Below, in pieces: positions 49,888 through 61,861 of a stretch of 64,000 nt of DNA. The notes under the pieces were generated by a model that saw nothing but the letters and a program-made list of their open reading frames with translations, did no database searches and was not told the origin of the DNA. The DNA is from Apostichopus japonicus. Taxonomy: Eukaryota > Echinodermata > Holothuroidea > Aspidochirotida > Stichopodidae. The first letter of the stretch is position 1, and every line of letters starts with the position of its first letter. The stretch is from positions 7,862,501 to 7,926,500 of the forward strand of contig NC_092573.1 in NCBI RefSeq assembly GCF_037975245.1, in the 5' to 3' direction. Made by a program: the position numbers and the translations under genes.

Positions 49888-50122
49888 ACCTGGACATCCC
49901 CAACATGAGAGTATATAAGAAACATTTTCTTTTTCATGGATGGTGGGCGGGGGGAGTGCCTACAAGCCTAGAAGTACGGGTTTATCATATTCTTTGTTAT
50001 ATTTTATACTTTTTTGTGAGACAAATTGCAGTCTCACCCGACACAGCGACATTATCCCGCCTACGTGTCGTTGAACAATGTATGTTTTTTTTTTCTGGAG
50101 GTAGCTGAGTACTGTGTTAAAA

Positions 50123-50373
50123 TAATGTATGTATGTATGTATATGTGATCTTCCCGCAAGCAGGAACTCGCGAAAGAAGCCATGAAGGCTTATAGACTCG
50201 CAAGCTGACCGAAGCCAATCTCTCGGCACACATCCATTTAACGTCCATGTCGGGAAGTTGTTATTGAACAACACCCTTGCCAGACGACACACCTTGCTGT
50301 CGGCGGGGAATCGAACCGGGGATCTCATGACTGGGAGACGCCGGCGCTAACCACTAGGCTATACACTCCGCCT
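50123..50373 (-). mobile_element. tRNA-derived SINE with (ATAC)n tail, minus strand
   Basis: On the minus strand: A-box TAGCCTAGTGG (50361-50351), B-box GGTTCGATTCC (50317-50307, read in reverse), a body of about 150 bp, and a CATACATACATA tail at 50147-50125. Intact pol III boxes and a short tandem tail make this the best-preserved SINE here. It sits inside the hAT element. Confidence 0.8.
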
Positions 50374-51680
50374 AAATAAAGTAACTAAATAGGAGCTTAA
50401 AAAATACACTGTCCCATTTTTCCCCTTCAAAGTGATGTTACCATTTTTTCTTCTTCTAATTTACCAAATTTTTGGGGAAGTGTAAATTTCTAAAACGTGA
50501 GATTATAAATAAAGAATGTTTAGATGCAACTTGCAAGGCCTCAGAAGTGCCGTTTCCGGCAATCTGAGAGGCATTGTGTGCCAAAAATTTTCTTGTACGC
50601 TACGCGCCAACCGATGGTGGCGCTCCGCTTAGATAGTGTCACGGGAACTTTCGGGCACAAAAAGTTCTGCCCCCCCAAACTGAAATGGTCCCGTACGCCT
50701 ATGCTCAAAACCTTAAATGTATCTTAATTGCCTGGAACTTCAAATCCGTAACAGATCGTAAACGAAAAGAAATTGATTGGATCGTTCGAATTAAGTCAAC
50801 TGTGTTCTTTGTAAGAGGGCAATTATGCAGGTTAAACAGGTTCTCGGTTCCGCTTACGTTTATTATCACTGAAAAATATCATTTTTTTTTGCAGAATTAC
50901 CTGTTTCCGAACATTTCAATCTTCATAGACATTCTCTCAAAAATCTAAAATGTATCTTAAATGCCTGGAACTTCAAATCCGCCACTGAAAGTAAACGAAA
51001 AGAAATCGATTGGATCGTTTCGTATTAAGTCAACTGTGTTCTTTGTAAAGAGGGCAATTATGTAGGTGAAACAGGTTCTCGGTTCCGCTTACGTTTTAAT
51101 TATCACTGAAAATATCAAATTTTGCACAATTTCCTGTTTCCGAACATTTCAATCTTCATAGACATTTCCTCAAAAACCTAAAATGTATCTTAATTGCCTG
51201 GAACTTCAAATCCGTAACTGAACGAAAGAAGTCGATTGGATCGTTCGTATTAATTCTCAAATCACCGGCCTCAACAAAGACTTGGGACTTCCAAAACATC
51301 TATAGTGTTCCACAAACACATGTAATCCGTCCTTTATTTGTTCCTTTACCCGCTTCCTATATAGTAATGGTTTATTGGTATTAATTCCATCACTGCCGAT
51401 CGTACTCATAGCATTTCATTGTGTTTTTCTTTCTGTAGTTTCACAGTAGATACTGTCTTGTTCGTATCGCAATCTATAACATGTAGTTTTCTTATGTTAT
51501 TCGGGGGAAAAGAATGTTGCACAACAACACATTGTTTCGAACCGCAACTGTTATCAATAATTCTTGATTGCAATTCGGTGAACTTCAAGAGCTGTATATA
51601 GTATTGTTGGTGTAGAATTAATAACAATAAAGCTCATTATTAGAACATCGAAACGATTATAAAGCATTTGCCACGACAAA

Positions 51681-52065
51681 GAAAATAGAGGAAGAAAAAA
51701 ACCCACTCATGTTATTTCAGGAAATTGATCAGGAAATTGTGTAAGACGTCTGTAGGAGTGACAAACGAGGCTCAGAAAATCTGGTAGAAGAATTAATTTA
51801 TTTTAACCATAATGAGATGGACGAACGTTTAGGATGTTTCATCTTCCCGTTGTGTATAGTTATTCCAATAAACTACTGTCACGTTCGTTATTGCAAATGG
51901 TAGATCCATCGGAATGCTGGATTTTATTTGTTAAAGAATATAACCTACCGAAAGAAAATAGAGGAAGATGAAAGAAAAAAAAACACTCATGTTATTTCAG
52001 AAGCTTCGCAAGAAATTAAGGAAATTGTGTAAGACGTCTGTAAGAGTGACAAACAAGGTACAGTA
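51681..52065. repeat. Diverged direct repeat (two units about 275 bp apart)
   Basis: AATAGAGGAAGA...ACTCATGTTATTTCAG...GAAATTGTGTAAGACGTCTGTARGAGTGACAAAC occurs at 51684-51770 and again at 51957-52055. It directly follows the Penelope-like array and may be the untranslated part of that element. Confidence 0.75.
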
Positions 52066-52084
52066 AATTTAGTATAAAGCATTA

Positions 52085-52520
52085 ATATTAGTTTAATAAT
52101 AATAATAATAATAAATTACATTAATATAGCGCCTAATGCAGCATGTCTAAGAGCTTTACAAAGTATGAAAAACAAAGGAAACCAAGGAAAAAAGGAAACT
52201 AGGAATCAAACAGAAATGTTTTAAGTTGTCCTTTGAAAATACAAAGGGAGCGAGAGTCACGAATGTGAAATGGGAGTTCGTTCTAAAGAGGAGGCCGCCA
52301 TAACGAGTGCGGGTACGTGGACCAGGAGTCAATTGCAAATGCGCATGATAGGAAGAGCGAAGCCAGCGTATCTGTAGTTGACCGCGCTAAGGAATAAGAA
52401 GGTCATTGATATATTGAGGGGCAAGGCCGTTGATCGCTTTGTAAGTGTGAAGTAGGATTTTTAACTGGATGCGATGAGAGACGGGAAGCATTGCTACAAA
52501 CCCGGATGTGTTATTAACAG
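52085..52520 (-). mobile_element. CR1/L2-like LINE 3' end, minus strand
   Basis: Read in reverse: YKAINGLAPQYINDLLIP, then in shifted frames a WNELPFHIRDSRSL-type block and FKGQLKTFLF, followed by GCTCTTAGACATGC...GGCGCTATATTAATG and (TTA)n at 52112-52091. This is the C-terminal tail of a LINE reverse transcriptase with its 3' UTR, a third subfamily distinct from those at 12665 and 42119. Confidence 0.75.
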
Positions 52521-52984
52521 ATTTCATGACCCTCGATACATTTCGTGGTTTTTTTTCAAGTTCAAAGAACTTCAGTCATATCTTTGACAATTGTTCAGAT
52601 GATTAGTTTAAAAAGAGAGACTTATTCTTCGTCTTCATTTTCCGCAGTGGCTATTAAATTAAACTTGGAAATAAGATTATTCATTTCAATTGACTACTAA
52701 AGTTTTATGGCTTTTGTAAATGTGTTGATAATTATAATGATAACATTTTAATAATAATAAAGTTACCATGAAAAGAGAGGAGGGGATTGAGGAGGGGGAG
52801 GGGGATTGAGGAGAGGGGAGGGATTGGGTATATCGAGGCCATGTAAGGATAACTGGAAAATCTTTGTTGAGCGTGAAGTATTATAAGACTAATTCTTTGA
52901 AAACCTCATGTATCACTTTACAAAATGCTGTCACGACAACAGAAGGGAATTGTTTACATCATTAAACCACCGTGAAACACCTTG

Positions 52985-53100
52985 CATTCAACCCTAACAC
53001 CATTACAACGTAACACCATGTTAAAAAATTACACCATGTAACACCCTTACACCCTTACAACATAACATCATTACACATTTACACCATTACACACACAACC
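52985..53100. repeat. Degenerate short minisatellite (ACACCATTAC-like units)
   Basis: Units of about 10-14 bp built on TAACACCAT and ACACCCTTAC over about 110 bp. The following 53100-54880 has no supported gene; it includes an 11-bp C run at 53280 and AT-rich filler. Confidence 0.75.
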
Positions 53101-54883
53101 TTGGATATATCTGCCGGCTATTCGTTCAGCATCTCAAGGTTGAAAAATGTTGCCAAGAGGCTTTGACCTTTTGTAAACCATGCCAAAACAGGAATAAACT
53201 CAGTGCTGTAGCCATCAGCGAAACCCCCTCGATCCCCAGTCAGTAAACAGGTTTTGGTTTTACAATGTTGTTTTTGCGCCCCCCCCCCCAGGCACTGTAA
53301 ACCAGTAGAAACATGATATGGAGCTATATCGCCATATGAGTATAGAGAGCGTTAACGCCAACCATTGTTGTGCTATGATGAAGCATGATACTACGTATTT
53401 ACTGTTAGTGAGGGGTTGGAAGTCAAACAGCCAATATTTCTAACTAGCTTTTCTTCAGTGCTTGGTCACCGAAAGTGACATGGAGTCTGTGGCGGGAGTG
53501 GGTGTGGTGGTAGGGGACAAGCCCGATCGAGCAGTTAGGTTGGCGGATATTAAAGCAGAATAATATTGGGGGAAATAACAAAGGTGTATATTAAATAAAA
53601 GCAATTTATTCCAAATGGAAGCATAAAACTTAAACAAGAACGAGCCAGGGCAGCTGACTACATTGTCAGGGCTGCCAAAACCACCCTCCCATTAGTATCT
53701 AACCACGAAAACCCTCAATGACCGGGCAGTTCTAGGAAAGTAAACTTTACTACAGGAGGTTTATTCACAAGCCTAACAGCCAACGGGTTCATCAACTGGG
53801 GGCCCTCCCAAACTGGGGCCCCCTTCCTCTGCCAGAGCCGAAGCCCCCTCCCAGTTCTTGAAATTTGTCTAATCAGGTTGTTATGTTCCATAACAACTCC
53901 CTGGTCTAATCTAGAGAAGATTTATAACAGAGGAAATGATTTTTGCTAGGTTTTAATCACCAGATACCCGAGGAGGAATCTTTTGTTTTGTTTTGTTTGA
54001 TATACCTAAGTGATATGAGGCTTGGGGATGGTATTGATCGCTTCTAAGAGTTTCTGGGTGAAGATGTACCCATTTATTGGATGTGTTGTGAATAATGTTC
54101 AGATATAGAGATTTTGGTGTTTATTGCAGTTTAAAAGACAAATACTGCCGGATATAATGGCAGGCTTAACTTTTGTGTACTAAATTTGGACCAGGGTGTA
54201 GGAAGGTATACGTTAAACGACTTAAGCTCTTAAGGGTATTCAGAATCCTCCAGGCTTTCCCAGTATCAATGTTAATATTTTTCTTAAAATTGAAATTTGT
54301 AGACTAGAGAAATTCCAGGGAAACAGCTTCTTCACTAGTAGGAATGTTTTCATTAATAGTTTTGATATTATAGTCGTCAAATAATCTCTTTGGCAAAAAG
54401 GGTATTTGGAAATTACAAGTTTGGATTTTTGGTGATATATTTTGGCTCTCCATTTGTTACAGCATAAACTAATAATATTATTTAACCATTTGAATGGCTG
54501 TAACACATAACTTGACTTTCTTACTACAGTGCCAGATATATAGCAAGAACCTCGGCGAAACGGATAAAGTGCGTTGATATATGGTTTTTGTGGGGGAAGT
54601 CAATGACAAAAATGTGAATGTATCAAAGAGGACTGACGACCCAACACTGGGGTGTATCATTTGATTTGATTAACATTTCTGGTTGATTAGTAGTACTTTT
54701 CTACTAATAAATATACTAGGGGACCAAAGTAGATATTTTGTAGTCATTACTTGTATTGGGATCACCTCATCTGGGTGTCTCTTCCCTCCAAACGGTAAAA
54801 CAAGCTTATATCGTCAGATTGGAAGCTTCTAAGTTCCTGTTTTTTCCAGCCTGCTTCGCCGGGCAGAGCTAATCTTCATCTAT

Positions 54884-55192
54884 AATGGCTAATATTCCTT
54901 ATCTCTCCTATTCTGACCCAGATCTCTTAAATTGGTAAATCCACCCAAACAAAGTAATTTTCTCCGGAATCCTGGCTGAAACTTCCCGAAATCCTATTGC
55001 ATGGGCGAAACGTATCCGTAAAGCTAACCCAAACACCCTAATATCCTCAATCAGAATCTTGAAAATATCAAATATTGATATCAAACCAGGAAATTCCGAG
55101 ACTGCGAATTCTCTTCTAAAACCTGTGTCCACACGGTACAAAACTTGGCAAACCTCGCCTAAAAAAAGGGTTAACAAGTTCCTCTCAAAATG
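54884..55192 (+). pseudogene. Coding-like relic of unknown type
   Basis: An ATG-led frame MANIPYLSYSDPDLLNW meets an early TAA, then stays open for about 80 codons with NPIAWAKRIRKANPNTLISS, then IRILKISNIDIKPGN and SPKKRVNKFLSK before a stop. Basic, Asn/Ser-rich. It could be the ORF1 or gag-like part of a retroelement, but no motif settles this. Confidence 0.3.
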
Positions 55193-55734
55193 ACCCTGCG
55201 GTTGATTGTGGTCTGAACCCTGGCATTACGGACAATTAAATAAAAGTAGAATTAATTGTCTACAGTGCCAGATAAGAACTGGCTAAGCTGCGTTGTCTAC
55301 TTGTGAGGGACGGCATTGACTATAATTTTATTGTATTTTATTGTTTATTGTATTAAAGAGGATCAAGGACCAGCTTTACACCCAATCGACAAAACAAAAC
55401 TTCAGGCTCTTACCTGACACTATAGTTTGAGCTCAAACGATATCGGAACACAGACCGTTGATATTAAACTCCGCTGAGGGGCCTTGGAGATAGGACGGAA
55501 GTATACTGACAGTATGAAGGGGGGGGGGGCGATATTAGTTACAAAACATGTTCCACTGGAGGGTCCCATTCCGGGATCGAATACGGTGTACCTATATTTA
55601 CAACAACTTGTCCCTTTTGGTGATCTGTTACTGAGATATAGTTAGATAGCTATAGTTGTGTTCGATGCTTTATATATATAAGAATTGACAGTTATTCAAA
55701 GCCAATTTATACGCTTTAACACACCTGTAGAATC

Positions 55735-55802
55735 ACTGTGGTCGAGTGATACGGGCTTAGGATCGTGACACGAAGATCCGGGGTTCGATTCCTACCTTCG
55801 CC
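55735..55802 (+). ncRNA. tRNA-like unit (SINE head or tRNA pseudogene)
   Basis: GTGGTCGAGTGATACGGG resembles a Ser-type A-box region and GGTTCGATTCC (55782-55792) is a perfect B-box. A 70-bp tail and a (TA)n array follow, the same order as at 19208-19488. Without a clear acceptor stem I prefer a SINE. Confidence 0.5.
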
Positions 55803-55871
55803 TGGTGAGTCCCAAAAGGACGAAACCGGTCGTGAAGTGGAATTTTTCTGGTGTGTTATTCTTTATTGATT

Positions 55872-55874
<3 letters not shown>

Positions 55875-55949
<75 letters not shown>
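55875..55949. repeat. (TA)n microsatellite
   Basis: A pure TA run downstream of the tRNA-like unit. Long Tyr-Ile frames on both strands are artefacts. Confidence 0.97.
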
Positions 55950-55953
<4 letters not shown>

Positions 55954-56657
55954 ATGGTAGGAGGAATGGTGGAGCAGAATGCCTGTGGGATTTGAGTTGT
56001 GTGTGTTTGTGTGTACCAAAAAACTTAACGTTAATCCATTGTTTTATGAATTTTAATAACTCAACCACAACTTGTTCTTTTAGATTCATATAAACGCAAC
56101 AAAGTAACCTTGCATGGCGACACCATTTCTCCTTAACATATTTGTAACACATTGTTAAAACTTGAGGCCATAAAAAAGCTATGTTTTCCCATAGTGTTTG
56201 CTGTTGCATCTGAGGAACTGGCCTTATGGTGTGTTAGACTAAATCGTTCAGTCAGTTTAATTGATGAACTTCAACAGTGTAAATGGTCATTCCTCAACAA
56301 CTAAAAATGACATACATAGAAATTCAAACTAGATTGATATCAGTATTTTTTAACGGTCTACAATATATCAATATTTATTTTGTGCCTAAAATCATCCTCT
56401 ATAATCAACTATATGTGCACAGGAAAGCTCGACCTCTTTGTGTGTAAAATGACGTAACAGGGTACTTCGAAACACATTGACTCCAATGTTTTGCCGGGCT
56501 TTTGCAGAGCGAAACAGTTTCAGACTTTTTCACTTGGTCATTCAATTGTCAGGGACTTTTACAAAGTGACACATGACTACTGCACATACATCTATCAGCA
56601 AAACCTATGGCACCCTCAAAAAATTCATCACAACTGTTTTTCTTTCTATCTATATTG

Positions 56658-56951
56658 ATCCAACTGAAGCTCCCAGCGATATTTTACTGACTGGAGTGAC
56701 CCAATCCTCGCTGAAATTCACCTGGAAACCTCCTCAGGACTGTCAGACACAAAATGGTAATATCACCAGTTATTCATACAAACTACAGAACGTTGATGGA
56801 AAAGAAGTGCGTAATGGAACAACAGAGAAGACTTACGTAGCTCTTGGTGATCTAGAACCGAACAGAAAATATTACTTCATGGTGAGCGCCGTTAACTCTG
56901 AAGAAACAGGACCATACAGTGAACCCGTTTGGGAGGAAACGCGTTACAGAA
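56658..56951 (+). pseudogene. Gene C FN3 exon (class delta), coding frame intact but acceptor AG lost
   Basis: 294 nt, open, about 85 percent like gene B exon 23272-23565 at protein level: DPTEAPSDILLTGVTQSS, Trp in FTWKPPQ, YYFMVSAVNSEETGPYSEP. The bases before it are TATATTG where gene B has GTAACTAG, so the acceptor AG is TG. The donor A|GTAACA is present. Either the exon is unused or another acceptor upstream is used; the frame is open back to 56573 but has no AG with a good pyrimidine tract close by. Confidence 0.7.
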
Positions 56952-57203
56952 GTAACAGTTCTTTTACTTCCTTCTTTTCTTTAAATTGGTCTCTATTACC
57001 TTCAGTTGATTGAATAAGAATAATTTTACAAATGTGTAAAACTATAATTAATTATACTGTTTACAACTGTTTGACAGCTAAATCATCATGGACATTATAT
57101 CACAATTATGACAAATATAAGACAAATTTGATCTCATCTAAAGCCCTACCCATTTATTATATATGTGTTTCTTTGTGTGTGTCTATGTGTACGTCTGTAT
57201 TAG

Positions 57204-57436
57204 GACCCACATGTCCTGGCAATAGTTCATTGCGGTTTGGAGGAGTCTTACGGAGTACTGCAGGCACAGTTGGCAGTCGGCCATGGGGAACTGGTCAACC
57301 TATCTTTATTCTCCCTCATCACCTCCGGAAGAATCCATTCAAAAGGGGAGGTGCAGTTCTAATAGTATGGTTCGGTACAGCTAAAAACTGTGGTGGCTCT
57401 TCAGTTCCCTGCCCAGGAAGAGTAACGGAAACTCAG
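57204..57436 (+). CDS. Gene C exon with the unrecognised Cys domain, phase 1-0
   Basis: Acceptor TGTATTAG ends at 57203. The frame reads GPTCPGNSSLRFGGVL, then VLIVWFGTAKNCGGSSVPCP, to a CAG|GTATCA donor at 57437. The start matches gene B exon 2 (C-x4-L-x-FGG) and a VxCP motif recurs near the end. As in B, the exon is phase 1-0 with no visible phase 0-1 partner before the next FN3 exon. Also the source of the 5' half of the hybrid exon at 23816. Confidence 0.45.
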
Positions 57437-58333
57437 GTATCAAGCGCGTGCCCGATAGAGGAAGCCCCAGATGATGAATTCTCGCAGTGTAATGCACGTT
57501 AGATTTGCTTTGTGATCGATAACATATGACAGATTAATATGAGTCGAATTTCTTGTATATAGTTATTAATATCTCTAATGGTTGTGGATGAGCATAAATC
57601 TTAATTGCAATAAATCATCTATGTCTGTAAGGTGATGAGCCGGGTCAGTTGGTGGTCCACTGAACTTTAATTTCACGAATTAATGTAGTTTTGTAGCCTG
57701 AGTTGGTCTGCGTAGGGAATGGACATGCAAAATCTGAAAAAAATCAGTCTACTTTTCTGATATATTATGCATCAAAGAGGTTTCATGCAGGTTTCAAAGA
57801 GGTTGAATGCGCAACATTATTTATTAACAAATAAAACATTGTATTTAACCTTCGCTCGAATTATCAATTGCTTACATGGTGAAATATGGAACGAAACTCT
57901 CAGTGGTTGATGTAGCCTATATGGTCAGAGTGACGTCACCTCTGGCAAAGATCAGCATATATTGTAAACGCTTTTGATTTACAAATCACATCCAATAATT
58001 TCTCCAATTGCACATTCACTCATGTTCTGAAAGTGTCTATAATCAAATATATAAAGAGTAAGTAATGAAAGGTTAATGACCTTTGTCCGCTGACGCTATG
58101 ATGCCGTCACTCAAAAGTCACAATAGCCCAGGTCAGCAGGCGCCCATTTGAAGTCTATTAACCTTAAGGTTTCGGATAAATTTAAAACCTATATGGTTCA
58201 ACTTATGACATGGGGACCTTAATACAATATTCATACATTAATTGTCATATTTTCCACATGGCGTATTACAGTTTCGGCCATTTTGGCATAGTGTGGTTGT
58301 TAATTAATTTATACATATATATCTCTTACTCAG

Positions 58334-58660
58334 CTTGTCCACGGTATTCGGATAATACCACAAAATTTAGCAAAGAGAGTAATAGTTCGTCAAATCTTCT
58401 CCTAACCTGGAGGGATTGGGACGTCACAGTTGACATAGGTATCGGACCTATTACAGGTTACCTTCTGCGCCATGGCAAACTGGGAGGGTCTTCAACCGAT
58501 ATTCAGAAGGGTCTTAGCCTGCATCATCTGTTTACTGACCTTATCGATAAGCAGTGGTACTCTTTCGAAGTTATCGGAATGACGGGCACGTCAACTGTGG
58601 GTGGTGGATTGTGTGACGGCTCTGCGTCATTCAAGGTTCTACACTTTGCTGGCTGTGAAG
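58334..58660 (+). CDS. Gene C FN3 exon (class alpha), phase 1-1
   Basis: Acceptor TCTTACTCAG ends at 58333 and the donor G|GTAGGT is at 58661. 327 nt, 109 codons, open. Starts (A)CPRYSDNTTKFSKESNSS, Trp in LLLTWRDWDVTV, and WYSFEVIGMTGTSTVGGG near the end. It is the duplicate of 632-958, with a few amino-acid changes (for example Arg to Ile after TVD). Confidence 0.8.
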
Positions 58661-58827
58661 GTAGGTGGCTTCAAGTAGATGTCTATGCCAAAAATAGGGT
58701 GGACGACTGTTGATATAGCAAGCTTTGGTAGCCTTGGTACTCGAACGATAATGGATGACATCTGTTACGTGACTGCTGGCTATTTATAAGATGGATTCAA
58801 CTACTGGAGATTAACCAACAGTCACCA

Positions 58828-58828
<1 letters not shown>

Positions 58829-58908
<80 letters not shown>

Positions 58909-58936
58909 TAATATATATATATACATAGATATATAT

Positions 58937-58996
<60 letters not shown>
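58829..58996. repeat. Interrupted (TA)n array in gene C intron
   Basis: TA repeats with ACATAGA and AAATATA interruptions; longer and less pure than the 1121-1252 counterpart. Confidence 0.95.
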
Positions 58997-59759
58997 CACA
59001 ACATAGTGACGCCACACTTCTTGTGCGTGTCTATCGTTTTAATGTGTAAATTTGGTTTTGTAACTATTAATGTAAATTTATTCTCAAAATGAAACGAAAC
59101 GGTTTTGCCTTTGTATGTTTCTGCAATAGCAATGGATTAACAAAGCATTTATATTTTAGGCAATATCATTCATGTTATTTCTTATTCTTTCTTGATTGTC
59201 ACGTTAACTACTTTATCATTTAGGGTTAGCCTCTGGGGAACAGACGGTAGACTATCAACATAAGGCAACACACACATACTGTGAACACATTTTTCGTAAT
59301 CATGTTTGGGCCTTTAATTAACTTTGATTCCTCTTATCCTTTATATCATCAGGAGTACCATACGTTCATGAAGTGAAACCTTTTCGGTCCATATCAAATT
59401 TAGACTGCTTCATTCCCCCGAAAAAGGCGGACACAGTATTCATTCATTCTAACTGTTATGTTCTTCCCACAGTTCTAAAATGGATACATTGGTAGCCTAA
59501 CACATATCGCACATATAAAAAAAAAATAGGTGCCATGTTTTAAAATGTTTCTACATACTTGTTAATTGTACGCTCATCACCTTTGTAATTCATTATACTG
59601 TAGAAAATTCCTCAAAATGTTATTGAATTCCTCAATTCGCAATCAATTTATATAACAAACTAAGGATTTTTCTTGGTTCTCCTTTTATACTCTCTTGCCA
59701 GATAATCACCTCAATTTTCACCGGAATATTATTTATCTTTTAATATTTTCATTATATAG

Positions 59760-60041
59760 AACCATCAGGAAAACCAAGGCAACCAAAAAGAGTGTACCCG
59801 AGAGGGACGAGCCAAACGTCACTCCAATTTAGATGGTGTCCAGCTCCACCCTGCAGCTTCGGGAACTACACCCTTGTTAGTGATAACAGGATAATCAAAA
59901 CAGAGATAATATGCATATCTAAACGTTATATCGTATTGAATAACCTCACCGCATGCACAGAATATGAATTTCAGTTACAATTTGTCAACACCATTGGTGC
60001 AGGGCCAAAAGGTTTCGCGAGAGGAACTACGAAATGTGATA
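59760..60041 (+). CDS. Gene C FN3 exon (class epsilon), phase 1-1
   Basis: Acceptor TATATAG ends at 59759 and the donor A|GTAAGT is at 60042. 282 nt, 94 codons, open. Trp in LQFRWCPAPPC; NNLTACTEYEFQLQFVNTIG at the FN3 end. Compared with gene A (1925-2233) it is 9 codons shorter around the B-C loop and differs in the D-E region. The PPC and LTAC cysteines are kept, 33 residues apart; an extra Cys appears in EIICIS. Confidence 0.8.
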
Positions 60042-60876
60042 GTAAGTTGAGAATTCAAAATCTTGGTCAAACAAAGTTAGCCAAAAAATGGCGGAACATC
60101 ACAAACTGCCAGGGTGTGTTGAGTGCCAATTAATAACTAACTCACAAGTGAAACTATATAACTTATAACCCGACTCATATCGACCTTCGTCGAGTCCACC
60201 GCACACTTCCCGACCAATCACGACACGAATCCTCTCGACCGTCGTAACGCCCGTCGAACAATATCCGACTGACCACAACCCGACTATTTTTTACCTTCGG
60301 AGAGCCCCACGCACACTGTCCGAACAATTACTTATGACCCGACTCTTTTCGACCTTCCTTAAGCCTGTCGCACACTGTTCGACAAGTCACGACTTGACTT
60401 CGTCAAGTGGAAAGTCGTGGATAGTCGGACAATGTGCATGTGCTTAAGTTTAGTCGGTAAACCTTTACATGAAGCGTTTCCTCGCAGGCAGCTGTGGTAA
60501 CGTATCATGATAAATTCTACAGACATTACTGTGAGAAATCAGATCCAATCACAAACTGAGCCCAAACTATATAACTTTATACCGTGGAGTGAATGAAATA
60601 TGCTGCTAGTCTTTTAAACCTACAATTCAGTTGTTGACAGTTATTTTTCATCAATTCCTAACGCTGTTGACTTAGTGAGGGACAAATTACACATGTTAGC
60701 TAGAGCCACAGGATGTAATTTAAAAACGAACTGATTGAGAAAATATGGGGAAACAAACCTTAATGAAGCATAGGAATAAAGCAAAATATATGAAAAGTAA
60801 ACGAGTGTGACGTTGCCTGTTATATAATCAACATTACCTCTGTAAAAAGAAAGTGTCAAGAGATCAATAATTGGAG

Positions 60877-61031
60877 AATCGTCGGCAAAACATTAGATAA
60901 GAATGTGAGAAATTATACCTTCAATAGTTCAGCCTTCAGAGGTAACACAGAGTACCATGTCACCCTCAGAGCTAAAATAGAGAAGGTGAAAGTGACTCAG
61001 AAACTGCCAAGGAACTCACAGTTATGCTTCG
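60877..61031 (+). pseudogene. Gene C decayed FN3 exon (class gamma'), 3' half with donor
   Basis: NVRNYTFNSSAFRGNTEYH, then VTLRAKI, matches the second half of 32755-33075. A base change at ATAGAGAAG shifts the frame before the end. A TTC|GTAAGT donor survives at about 61031, lost in copy 1. The 5' half of the domain is absent in both copies, so the exon was already broken before the segmental duplication. Confidence 0.68.
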
Positions 61032-61475
61032 TAAGTATATTTTAGGTGATGCGGGTTAAGATGCAGTTGCTTTTAAACTGCAGAGGATCCTGAACAAAGG
61101 CATGAGTGTAATATATTTTACTCAGGGTATTATGATGCAATCTCATCTTTCACTCTATCGAACGCAATAAAAGATTTTATGTAGTGTGTTTATCTGAGTT
61201 TGTATATATATATATCGATATAGCGCCAAAGTTTACACGGGGCGTCTGTATTTTCCATATATAATATTAGCAACAGATGTGTCCGTTTAATATCTAAGAG
61301 TTTACATGTTGGTCACTCGTTTACAAGGTAACTTATGAGTCTCTATGGCAACTAAGAGGTACATGTAAATCGTGTACAATTTGAATATGTCTTAGCAGAG
61401 TAAAGAGGAACTAATTGTTCTCGGGAAAGTTTAAGCATTAAACATACTGCGTATATGTTTATTCTCCCCAAACAG

Positions 61476-61761
61476 CGCAATCCCCGTAAACGTCGATGTC
61501 AGCCAAGTCAATTCCACATCTGCGACTGTCTCGTGGGGAAAGGTTACTTGCGACCAACCCAAGAACGATGACGTCATTGGATACCACTACCGGCTCACAT
61601 CGGACGGCAATGGTGTACGAGAAGATACAACGGAAGAACTAAAAGTGGAGCTGAATAGCTTAACTCCTAATTCAAAGTACAAGTTTAAAGTCAAAGCTAT
61701 GACTTCATCTAAAGAGGGTGGTCCTTTCACTGATGACATCGTCTTCGACACTCCTGAGTAA
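61476..61761 (+). pseudogene. Gene C terminal FN3 exon, 7-nt deletion near its start
   Basis: Acceptor CCAAACAG ends at 61475. Compared with 5096-5367, TAACTGT is missing after CGC, so the entry frame hits TAA within five codons. Downstream the domain is complete (VSWGKVTCDQPKNDD, LNSLTPNSKYKFKVKAMTSS) to the shared GAG-TAA at 61759-61761, and it retains eight codons that gene A has lost. Confidence 0.72.
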
Positions 61762-61861
61762 CTTTCCTCCCGTTGGAAGTGGACTTCAGAAGATCAGACC
61801 CGACTAAGGAATATTTTGGTGTCTTGCGTCCATGTGACAAGATATTTTAAGCAATTATTTG

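Larger units (their letters stand above)
48855..50703. mobile_element. hAT-type element, 1.85 kb, with perfect 8-bp target duplication and nested insertions
   Basis: Ends CATAGGCGTACGAGG and CCCGTACGCCTATG form the TIR; CTCAAAAC flanks both sides (48847-48854, 50704-50711). The empty target survives in the sister units at about 50935 and 51170 (CTCTCAAAAATC, CCTCAAAAACC). It carries a 54-bp-arm hairpin, a second hAT (49241-49887) and a SINE (50123-50373). No transposase frame is seen. Confidence 0.9.
48709..51305 (+). mobile_element. Penelope-like element relic: tandem GIY-YIG endonuclease fragments (three units of about 230 bp)
   Basis: Units start at 48709, 50795 and 51029. Each encodes, with stops and frame changes, C-x2-C-KEGNYVGETGSRFRLRF, then SEHFNLHRHSLKN, LKCILIAWNFKSVT and KRKEIDWIVRI; the last unit continues QITGLNKDLGLPKHL and stops. 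The C-x2-C, YVGETG, R-x-R-F, H, and final WI-x-R-x-x...GLN pattern is the GIY-YIG domain that ends Penelope-like retroelement proteins. The repeats are head to tail, and the first unit is split by the hAT at 48855-50703. No reverse transcriptase part is seen upstream. Confidence 0.75.
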
